Source: Candidatus Latescibacterota bacterium
Lineage (GTDB): Bacteria; Latescibacterota; MVCY01
Assembly (NCBI GenBank): GCA_030629295.1
Contig: DAOVPH010000026.1
Coordinates: 1 to 11,790, forward strand
Direction of reading: 5' to 3'
Length of the DNA: 11,790 bases
Below, piece after piece: positions 6,202 to 11,790 of the stretch; positions within the stretch are counted from its first letter, which is position 1; each line of letters starts with the position of its first letter. The notes beneath the pieces were generated by a model, which saw only the letters and a program-made list of their open reading frames with translations, did no database searches and was not told where the DNA came from. The translations under genes and the position numbers were made by a program.

Positions 6202-6207
6202 ATTATA
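6202..6207 (-). promoter_or_regulatory. Possible -10 box for the zinc-ribbon gene
   Basis: A perfect TATAAT on the minus strand lies 82 nt upstream of the ATG at 6120. The best -35 candidate (TTGGTG) is 20 nt away, wider than ideal, so this is weak. The remaining 6121-6359 spacer shows no clear intrinsic terminator for the upstream lipoprotein gene, only a short CTCCA/TGGAG hairpin at 6319-6331. Confidence 0.28.
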
Positions 6208-6359
6208 TTGCATTGGCAGTGAGACCCCACCAAATATATTTTGTGCAGACCACGCCAGCCTTTTCTGAACACTGCCTTATGGAGTAAGACAACTACAACA
6301 GTGTCTCAAGTCGCAATCCTCCATGCTGGAGTCAAGTCATTCCTACCCTCTCAGCGCCT

Positions 6360-7841
6360 CTACGGGCGCAGTTGTCCCACAATCTCCGGGGCGATGCGGG
6401 TGCTGACTTCCCGTAACGCCTTTAACCCCGCTTTCTCGGCGGTGTTGGCAAACCCCTTTACCTGACTCAAATCTAAAGCAGCCAGAACCTCACCCGAGCT
6501 GACGTCAATAGCCCTGACTGTGGCCCGGGCATAACTGCACTTGGCCGTCCCCAACGTCTGGCTAGAAAAGATCGTGCTTACCCTACCCACAATTACCACC
6601 TCAGCTCCTAACTTCTTAGCCGCCCGCTGGACAGCCTGGTAGTCTCCTCCCATTGCCTGCTCAATACCGGCTACAGAAACCCGCCTTTTAGCCTCTTCTG
6701 GCGAGATCACCGCAAACCCTGCCCCGGTCAACTCGGCCAAGATCGCCGCCTCCACATAGGAGTCGAGTACCGGAACCCCTATATTTTCCTCAGAGATCCT
6801 CACCACAACCTTGACCGCCTCAGCTTGGAAGCTAAATCTTGTTCTGGGAACCTCAACCCCTTTCAGAACCCTGACGCCCCCGACACCCATTATCTCAGCC
6901 AGCTCTGCCCTTACCTCCACCACATCAGTCCCAACAGATTCCAATCTGTAGACTCGCGAGCTCGCCAATCCCTTAGTGTTTGTCTGCACTCTTTCATCTA
7001 ATTGCCCCTTCCCTCTCACAAAGGCAAAAACAAGAGGCACATCTTTCACCGGCATCTTTTTGTAAAACACTTTTGCGATCAAAGACTTTAGCAGGGGCTT
7101 GCCAACCTTACCTTTCTGGTTGTTGTTTATGGTCAAAATCTGCAGTCCCGTGACGAGCTCTTCTATTTTTCGCTTCACCTCTGGGCGGAAATATTCCTCT
7201 GTCCCGTCTCCATCCAGGTCCACTTCAAACGGGATATCCTGAAGTACCTCAAGTTCGGTCAGGGCGTTAGCGTAGTATCTCAGGGCAGCGGTGATGTTGG
7301 CTGTTTCTTGTGCCTCTAAGGCGTGACGGTATTGGTCCCGGGCCAGGTTCTGGGCATTTTCGATCTGTTTCTTAATCCTTGCTCTGAACTCGGCCTTGGA
7401 CATTGAAGCCAGGGAATAGTAGGTATCGGCCTGGGGGTCGTGCCACCTTTGGACGATCTTTGAGCCCTCCAGGGCAGTCGTATCCACTATTGCGGATATC
7501 TTCTGAGAATATTGTTGTGAGTACTCCTCCCTGGTCTTCTTTCCGGTGTAAGTCTGTTTATATTGCATCAGGTCTGCGACAACGGAGCTCATCTTTATCT
7601 TAAGCTGGGAGGCTATGTCAATCCTGGCCGCTCGATCTGCTGTCTGGCGGTCTTCAGCAGGGTCGTATGCGCCTGGGGCGGCGCCCACCCCGTAGAAAAA
7701 CTCCGGGTTGCTCGGCGGGGTGTCAACCCACCGGGGCCTCTGCCTTTCCCTACTTTGTGATGTCACAGTTGCCGGCCTCTGAGAGGCACATCCTACAGCA
7801 AGGCTTAAGAATACAACAGCTATAATTATTCGTTTCAGCAT
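6360..7841 (-). CDS. Lipoprotein with LPP20 domain and FlgT/CsgG-like C-terminal region
   Basis: 493 residues. A lipoprotein signal peptide ends in the lipobox LAVGC (Cys18). The LPP20-type domain spans about 37-160: RPRWVDTPP, FFYGVGAAPGAYDP, an Arg/Ala-rich helix, then DPQADTYYSLASMSKAEF. A helical linker (160-200) leads to DLDGDGTEE (208-216), which resembles a DxDxDG calcium loop. The rest is beta-rich, ending in an alpha/beta part (about 355-490; SYVEAAILAELTGAGFAVIS, LGAEVVIVGRVS) like the C-terminal domains of FlgT and CsgG/TolB-type proteins. It is probably an outer-membrane lipoprotein facing the periplasm. The start is fixed by AGGAGG 7 nt upstream. It shares its domain with the two short lipoproteins upstream, so it likely joins the same assembly, though a 369-nt spacer suggests its own promoter. 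Confidence 0.8.
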   Translation of the reverse strand: MLKRIIIAVVFLSLAVGCASQRPATVTSQSRERQRPRWVDTPPSNPEFFYGVGAAPGAYDPAEDRQTADRAARIDIASQLKIKMSSVVADLMQYKQTYTGKKTREEYSQQYSQKISAIVDTTALEGSKIVQRWHDPQADTYYSLASMSKAEFRARIKKQIENAQNLARDQYRHALEAQETANITAALRYYANALTELEVLQDIPFEVDLDGDGTEEYFRPEVKRKIEELVTGLQILTINNNQKGKVGKPLLKSLIAKVFYKKMPVKDVPLVFAFVRGKGQLDERVQTNTKGLASSRVYRLESVGTDVVEVRAELAEIMGVGGVRVLKGVEVPRTRFSFQAEAVKVVVRISEENIGVPVLDSYVEAAILAELTGAGFAVISPEEAKRRVSVAGIEQAMGGDYQAVQRAAKKLGAEVVIVGRVSTIFSSQTLGTAKCSYARATVRAIDVSSGEVLAALDLSQVKGFANTAEKAGLKALREVSTRIAPEIVGQLRP

Positions 7842-7879
7842 TGCTCTTCCTCCTGTTTAGTCTAACAAAAGCCAAATCT

Positions 7880-7978
7880 CACCGTAGAGACGCAAAGATC
7901 GGAAAGAAGGACAAATACACAATCATCTTGATTATTCAGGAAATACCTTGTCTTTGCATCCTTGGCGACTTTGCGGTG
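7880..7978. repeat. MITE-like imperfect inverted repeat, about 99 bp
   Basis: The ends are imperfect inverted repeats: CACCGTAGAGACGCAAAGAT at 7880 onward, and on the other strand from 7978, CACCGCAAAGTCGCCAAGGAT. They match apart from a few substitutions and one extra base. It has no coding content. Repeats of the CACCGCAAAG type are seen as dispersed elements in many bacterial genomes (general recollection). Its outer 10 bases (CTTTGCGGTG) recur at 2346-2355 beside the other repeat. It lies within the leader of the 493-residue lipoprotein gene. Confidence 0.5.
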
Positions 7979-8080
7979 GAATCAGCTTCAGGGGCTTTTT
8001 ACCAACGGATCAAGATTCACCCTGTTACATACTCGGTTATTTCGAGAGCTGAAAATCCTCGCACAAGAGTAGATATAGAC

Positions 8081-8114
8081 AGGGGGAGAGGGGGTAGTCT
8101 CCCCCTCTCCCCCT
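8081..8114. repeat. Perfect 14-bp GC-rich hairpin, possible terminator or G-quadruplex
   Basis: AGGGGGAGAGGGGG (8081-8094) pairs perfectly with CCCCCTCTCCCCCT (8101-8114) around the loop TAGTCT; ATAG/CTAT can extend the stem past a 2-nt bulge. It lies about 100 nt past the stop of the CsgG-like gene and may end that operon, but no T-run follows on either strand. The minus strand from about 8145 down to 8081 also carries four runs of four to five G, so a G-quadruplex is an alternative fold. Confidence 0.55.
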
Positions 8115-8153
8115 CTATGTTTCTCCCCCTCTGTCGTTCCCCTTCTCTCGCAT

Positions 8154-8198
8154 TGGGTTTTTCAATTGCACTGCACTGAAGTGCACACTACAAACCCA
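8154..8198. repeat. Hairpin just after the CsgG-like gene
   Basis: TGGGTTT (8154-8160) pairs with AAACCCA (8192-8198); inside, TGCACT (8172-8177) faces AGTGCA (8180-8185). It begins 12 nt past the stop at 8211. It lacks a clear T-run on the minus strand, so it may protect the 3' end rather than terminate. Between it and the MITE-like repeat, 7979-8080 shows no feature I can support. Confidence 0.45.
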
Positions 8199-8210
8199 GC
8201 CTTATTCCCT

Positions 8211-9506
8211 CTATCGGAGATATTCTTTCAAGCTATTTGCCAGGGAGACACTGAGGTTTCTTGCCGCCTGGTTGACCAGTTGTTCGACAGTGGGAGCGGG
8301 CTCGTCGCCTCGCTTGACCTGTCTTGCGGCCTTGCTGTCCAGGGCCTTCTCATCGCCAGAGTAAGTGGCCCACTGATGGTTGAACTTGGCATCGTCAGTG
8401 AAAGACTCACTTTTTTCTATCCTGGCGGTTTCCACATCTATGATCTTATATGACCCCCCTATGGAAGCTTCTGCCGTCTTAGTGTAGAATGTTACCGTTG
8501 CCTGTACATCTCCCCGGATATACCGTGTCTTCTTTTTGCCTTTGCTGTCGGTGTATTTCTCGGTTTTCACCACCACATTGGCTTCCTGCTTTTCTGTTTT
8601 CTTCACCGTTCTGGCCGGAACAGCGATGATCTGGGTTATTTTGCCGGTAAGTATCTTGTGGACGCCCATAAGTTTCCCTAAGCGCACCGCTGTCTGTTCG
8701 TCAATCAGGTCAGACATCTCCAACTGCTGTTCCCGCATGATGTGTTCCAATTGGTCGCGGGAGATCAGTTCCAGGAACTCCATTGCGCTGGGATCGCTCA
8801 TTACCTCGCTGATCATCTGGTCGGTGATCATCTCTGAGATCGCCCCGTAGACTGCCCCATACCTGTCCCTTTTGCCGCTTTTATCCTCAAAGGGGATGAT
8901 GGCCACTCTTTTTATCCCGGCTCGCCGGCAGGTCTGGTAACGACTGGTGCTGTCTTTATAATCAGGGCAGAACTGCTGGGCAGCTTTGAACTCTTTTGCT
9001 GCTTGTTTCTGGAAGTCAAGCCCCTTTCTCTGAGACAGCCGAAGGCCTTCCTGATAATGGGTCTCTGCGGCATTGGTCTTCGCCTCCGCCAGGGCCTGGG
9101 TGTAGTTGCTAAGCTCGAACCTTACCAGCCGTTTTGTCTTCTTGTTCACCAGGGCAGGCAGGTTCTTTATCGTCTGATTGAGCTTGACCAACGCCTCATA
9201 TTCGGAGACCATCTGGTCCCATTTGAACTTCACCTCAGAGAATTCAAGTTCCTGAATTCTGTCCCGATGTCCATTGACAGCGGCTCGCAAGGCATCTTGG
9301 ATAAGAGTCTGTGATTTTTCGTACTCTGGCTTAATCCTCAGAGAGGCGGCACACTTGAACACCGCCTGGTCATAGTTCCCACGCTGATAATGTTGGCGTG
9401 CGTCTCTCTCTAAGCTTCCATACTGGGAGAGGGCAGCACAACCGGCCAGAAGCAGTAGAGCGAAGACTAAACAGATACAACCGAACATCATCTTGTTCGT
9501 TTTCAT
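8211..9506 (-). CDS. CsgG-like lipoprotein with N-terminal TPR-like region
   Basis: 431 residues. A lipoprotein signal peptide ends in LLAGC (Cys23). A helical TPR-like region covers about 28-195 (HYQRGNYDQAVFKCAASLRIKPEY is one repeat-like unit in pieces at 39-62; another lies at 148-184). The CsgG-like domain starts at 199: KRVAIIPFEDKSG, then YGAISEMITDQM-like helices, LELISRDQLEHIMREQQL (245-262), LGKLMGVHKILTGKI, and a beta-rich end with a Lys-rich insert (about 302-330) where CsgG relatives have membrane or ring-contact strands. CsgG forms an outer-membrane export pore for curli; FlgO and other relatives act as assembly factors, so pore function is not implied. AGGAGG before the ATG is encoded by the Glu codons ending the previous gene, 3 nt away, so translation is coupled. 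Confidence 0.8.
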   Translation of the reverse strand: MKTNKMMFGCICLVFALLLLAGCAALSQYGSLERDARQHYQRGNYDQAVFKCAASLRIKPEYEKSQTLIQDALRAAVNGHRDRIQELEFSEVKFKWDQMVSEYEALVKLNQTIKNLPALVNKKTKRLVRFELSNYTQALAEAKTNAAETHYQEGLRLSQRKGLDFQKQAAKEFKAAQQFCPDYKDSTSRYQTCRRAGIKRVAIIPFEDKSGKRDRYGAVYGAISEMITDQMISEVMSDPSAMEFLELISRDQLEHIMREQQLEMSDLIDEQTAVRLGKLMGVHKILTGKITQIIAVPARTVKKTEKQEANVVVKTEKYTDSKGKKKTRYIRGDVQATVTFYTKTAEASIGGSYKIIDVETARIEKSESFTDDAKFNHQWATYSGDEKALDSKAARQVKRGDEPAPTVEQLVNQAARNLSVSLANSLKEYLR

Positions 9507-9509
9507 CTC

Positions 9510-10052
9510 TTATTCCTCCTCCAATTCTTTCTCCAGTTTTCTCATCAACTCCTCTTTTCTCTGCTGTATCGCCTCAGCAGTCTGTTTATCCCCCCTTTCT
9601 TCCAGGGACCTTTGTCCCGCTTTTAGTATGTTTTCTGCCGCCGTGCGGGCGGATATGCCCACCAGGATGTGGTAGTGTCCGGTGGTGGGGTCCTTATACC
9701 TTTTCAAGACTTGAGCTCCAAATAGAGCCACATCCAGGACCTCCTGGCTTGTTTCAACTCCGGTTTGCCCCACCAGCATTCCTTCCAGGCTGATATATTC
9801 GCTCTTTACCCTGGTTTGAATTGCCAACCCAAGGTTCTCACGGGCGTTCTTCTCTGCCGTCTCCCAACCCCTTTGGTCGAAAAAGTGGGGGCCAGCTTCT
9901 CCTACTGCAAACAGCCAGCCCTGTCTCTGGGGAAGCGTGGAGAGCCAGGCGGGGGACCTGACTCCTATCTCTCTCGGTCCCCCGCCTGAGGTTGCACACC
10001 CGACAGTTGCTAAGACAATAGCCAGGAGAGCAATGTTCATCAAGTCGCGCAT
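9510..10052 (-). CDS. LPP20-family lipoprotein (second of pair)
   Basis: 180 residues from the ATG at 10052, chosen because it gives a compact lipoprotein signal (Cys19, ATVGC) and has GGAG 6 nt upstream. An upstream in-frame ATG would bury the signal peptide and overlap the preceding gene. The LPP20-type domain covers about 33-145: SPAWLSTLPQ, WLFAVGEAG, a helix rich in Ala/Arg/Asn, then DPTTGHYHILVGISARTA. The end is a highly charged helix finishing in EEE. In Vibrio the LPP20 protein FlgP builds part of an outer-membrane disc around the flagellum, and Helicobacter Lpp20 is a surface antigen; the role here is unknown. The gene is 1 nt after one neighbour and 3 nt before the CsgG-like gene. 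Threonine at lipobox -3 is slightly unusual. Confidence 0.8.
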   Translation of the reverse strand: MRDLMNIALLAIVLATVGCATSGGGPREIGVRSPAWLSTLPQRQGWLFAVGEAGPHFFDQRGWETAEKNARENLGLAIQTRVKSEYISLEGMLVGQTGVETSQEVLDVALFGAQVLKRYKDPTTGHYHILVGISARTAAENILKAGQRSLEERGDKQTAEAIQQRKEELMRKLEKELEEE

Positions 10053-10053
10053 T

Positions 10054-10608
10054 CTATTCTCCAAAGGCATCCTTGATCGCATTGTCCATCCTATCCATTG
10101 CCTGCTCTTTGTGCTCCTCAATAATCCAACGCTGCTTGTCGGACATCTTCTTCATATTCTCCAAGATGCCGTTGACAGCATTATCTTTGGTCAAGACCGC
10201 CTGGGCATACATTATGCCTGTTTGGGGATCGGTATAGTATTTGGGCACCTGCACCCCTACCAACAGAGCATCAGACACCTCTCGGCTGACAGAAGCGGAG
10301 GCAAACTCGCTCTGCCCCGCATCTGTCATTAGGTCTCTGACCTCGTTAGCATAGCTCTCCTGCATAGCCTGCACTTTGGTACGGAGGATTCTGGCGATCT
10401 CCACCCGGGCCTGGTGAGCTGCTTCCCGTCTTTGCAGGGCAGGATTATACATCTTGGGGGCAGTGCCTACCCCTAAGATAACATCCCCCATTATCCCGGT
10501 CTGGTTGATCCACGCTGGAGCTGCCTCTTTCGGGGCCTTGGTGGTAGCACACCCAAAGAAAGACACAACCAGAGCTATCACTAAAACCAATGAGGCTAAT
10601 CTTTTCAT
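10054..10608 (-). CDS. LPP20-family lipoprotein (first of pair)
   Basis: 184 residues from the ATG at 10608, chosen for its textbook GGGAGG site 5 nt upstream and a proper signal peptide; a longer frame from a TTG at 10665 has no support. Cys20 follows SFFG, a slightly divergent lipobox. The domain (about 31-150) parallels its neighbour and the 493-residue protein: APAWINQTG, VILGVGTAPKMYNP, a helix REAAHQARVEIARIL, and DPQTGIMYAQAVLTKDNAV, so the three are paralogues of differing length. The C-terminus is a charged helix. Its stop is one base before the next start. The 138-nt leader suggests its expression may be set separately from the large secreted protein upstream. Confidence 0.8.
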   Translation of the reverse strand: MKRLASLVLVIALVVSFFGCATTKAPKEAAPAWINQTGIMGDVILGVGTAPKMYNPALQRREAAHQARVEIARILRTKVQAMQESYANEVRDLMTDAGQSEFASASVSREVSDALLVGVQVPKYYTDPQTGIMYAQAVLTKDNAVNGILENMKKMSDKQRWIIEEHKEQAMDRMDNAIKDAFGE

Positions 10609-10746
10609 TGTAACCTCCCTCAAACTAAAGGGTTGAACGACTGACAATTTCACCTGCTCCCTCAAAGCCGTTACATCCGAATTGCTTCACCTCCTCCCTT
10701 CGCCTGTTTTTACCACTCCACAGGAAATAATGTGTCTCACCTCCTC
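10609..10746 (-). promoter_or_regulatory. Purine-rich leader with repeated Shine-Dalgarno-like sites
   Basis: On the minus strand this spacer has GAGGAGGTGA twice, about 50 nt apart, besides the true GGGAGG of the first LPP20 gene. The first site begins right after the previous stop. The second is followed by an ATG directly joined to TAA (10676-10671), a minimal start-stop unit. It may be a regulatory leader or the remains of small genes. No clear promoter hexamers were found. Confidence 0.3.
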
Positions 10747-11790
10747 TTATTGAATTACAACCTCATTTTCTACCAGCTTGCGAAGCTCAATCTTCCCGTT
10801 GTTATGGTCTCTCAGCTCAGTCTCATCTGGATCGAACTCCACCTGGGTCGTCCCCGAGGCCTTTGCTTTGAACTTAAGCAACCCTATAGTGCCGGTACCG
10901 TCAACTCCAGGGGGATTGCCCAGAGCTACACCAGTACTTATGTCTACAAAGTTGTTGCCGAATCTTGGCTCTGGCCAAACTAATGTGCCCCCGTTTTTCT
11001 GGAAGAATTCTGTTACTGCTTCTACACTGACTAATTCCAGCTTTGAGGGATCGAATTTTACAACTAAGTGGGCCAGCATCAGGTCGGTCACTTCTTCGGC
11101 GACAATCTGAAGCTGAAATTCTGAGCCGGAGGCTGTCTCCACCTCACGGGGAGTGAGCCACAGAGCCGGTCCCTGAATGGCATCCACTATGAATCTCCTG
11201 CTGGCAGGGGTAGAATCCACGTCCCCAGCGACTGACGTGCTTCTGACCTGAAAAGAATACTCTCCGGCGAACGAGCTTTCGTCTAAGGCATCCAGACTCG
11301 CCTGAGTCTGTTTCGACCACGCCGCCCAACTTCCCTGTTGCCCCGCTGTGTTCAGCCTCCAGGAGAACTCAACTGTTCCTTCAATTCCCACCCCCTGGAA
11401 AGCGAAGACAACCGGTAAGACCTGCACCGTTTCGCCGTCGGAGGGGCCGGAGACTATCTTAGTATCTGGCTCTGGGACTTCCATCGTCACCTTGACCGCA
11501 GCGCTTCCACCATAAATCGAGGATATTTGTATCTGCCCGGAGTAGGGAGAATTCCCAACGCTGTGGCCTTCCCTGCTCACTTTCACCTTGATCTGGTCAG
11601 TTCCCGTGGTAGAACCACTGGTGGGAGCAACACTCAGCCAGTCCACGGCTTCGCTCATCTGCCAATCCAGGGCTCCAGTACCTGCGTTGGTAATATTAAG
11701 GTATAGTTCTGTGGCCGATGTTCCGAAGTCGAGTTCTGAGACATCTACCTGGAGCCTGGGCCATTCTACCGTGACCGAAATCTGCTTGTC
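10747..11790 (-). CDS. Secreted BACON / Fn3-like / cohesin-like protein (3' part)
   Basis: The frame stays open to the window edge, so at least 347 C-terminal residues are present and the start lies outside; an internal ATG at 11658 falls in the middle of a domain. Numbering from the edge: residues 1-10 end a preceding repeat; 11-105 form a BACON-type beta-sandwich (LDFGTSATELYLNITNAGTG in 20 residues, DWLSVAPTSGSTTG, then YSGQIQI and VKVTMEV); 112-204 are Fn3-like (GPSDGETV, WAAWS, AGEYSFQVRSTSVAGDVD); 209-347 are cohesin-like (LVVKFDPSKLELVSVEA, then GTIGLLKFKAKASG). Such arrays occur in surface or secreted adhesins and carbohydrate-binding proteins. No C-terminal anchor or sorting tail is visible. 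It precedes the lipoprotein genes on the same strand and could be a client of that envelope assembly, which is inference. Confidence 0.78.
   Translation of the reverse strand, partial: DKQISVTVEWPRLQVDVSELDFGTSATELYLNITNAGTGALDWQMSEAVDWLSVAPTSGSTTGTDQIKVKVSREGHSVGNSPYSGQIQISSIYGGSAAVKVTMEVPEPDTKIVSGPSDGETVQVLPVVFAFQGVGIEGTVEFSWRLNTAGQQGSWAAWSKQTQASLDALDESSFAGEYSFQVRSTSVAGDVDSTPASRRFIVDAIQGPALWLTPREVETASGSEFQLQIVAEEVTDLMLAHLVVKFDPSKLELVSVEAVTEFFQKNGGTLVWPEPRFGNNFVDISTGVALGNPPGVDGTGTIGLLKFKAKASGTTQVEFDPDETELRDHNNGKIELRKLVENEVVIQ

Noticed and set aside
7841..8179. Plus-strand 112-codon ORF in the spacer between lipoprotein genes
   Set aside because: It runs through the MITE-like repeat and the GC hairpin, shows low-complexity Pro/Leu/Ser translation, and has no supporting ribosome-binding site or recognisable domain.
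8211..9506. Naming the CsgG-like lipoprotein as curli exporter CsgG
   Set aside because: The TPR-like N-terminal region, insert and absence of CsgA/B/E/F genes argue against true curli secretion.
9510..10665. Longer starts for both short LPP20 genes (10121 and 10665)
   Set aside because: They place extra polar residues before the signal peptides and lack Shine-Dalgarno sites, while the internal ATGs have strong ones.

Overview
The window looks like chromosomal DNA from a Gram-negative (diderm) bacterium, probably one without close cultured relatives. Four consecutive genes' products carry lipoprotein signal peptides of the outer-membrane type, Shine-Dalgarno sites are strong, and base composition is moderate. 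I cannot name the organism. Every gene I support is on the minus strand, so the region is described in transcription order, right to left.

Right part (11790 to 6360): an envelope cluster. First is the 3' part of a secreted protein with a BACON-type repeat, an Fn3-like domain and a cohesin-like domain. After a 138-nt leader come three tightly packed genes: two LPP20-family lipoproteins and a CsgG-like lipoprotein with an N-terminal TPR-like region, spaced 1 and 3 nt apart. A 369-nt spacer follows, with strong hairpins and a MITE-like inverted repeat. Then comes a third, longer lipoprotein combining an LPP20 domain with a FlgT/CsgG-like C-terminal part. LPP20 plus CsgG/FlgO-like plus FlgT-like proteins recalls the outer-membrane FlgO/FlgP/FlgT set of Vibrio, but no flagellar gene is visible here.

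Middle part (6120 to about 2360): an AT-richer accessory stretch. It holds a membrane-anchored CxxC/CxxC zinc-ribbon protein, two relics of an Eco57I/PglX-type methylase C-terminal tail flanking a membrane coiled-coil protein, an AbiEi-type winged-helix regulator without its usual nucleotidyltransferase partner, and a DUF3800 (RNase H-like) gene directly abutted by a 143-residue protein that may be a small ribonuclease. On the opposite strand, converging on this pair, is a candidate small RNA of about 100 nt: near-consensus promoter, three stem-loops, the last with a U-tract. This part is the best candidate for an undescribed, possibly defence-related, system.

Left part (2341 to 1): a 77-bp palindromic intergenic repeat stops 4 bp before the start of a large VWA-domain membrane protein. 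The first codons of rimO (S12 methylthiotransferase) follow it and run off the window edge.
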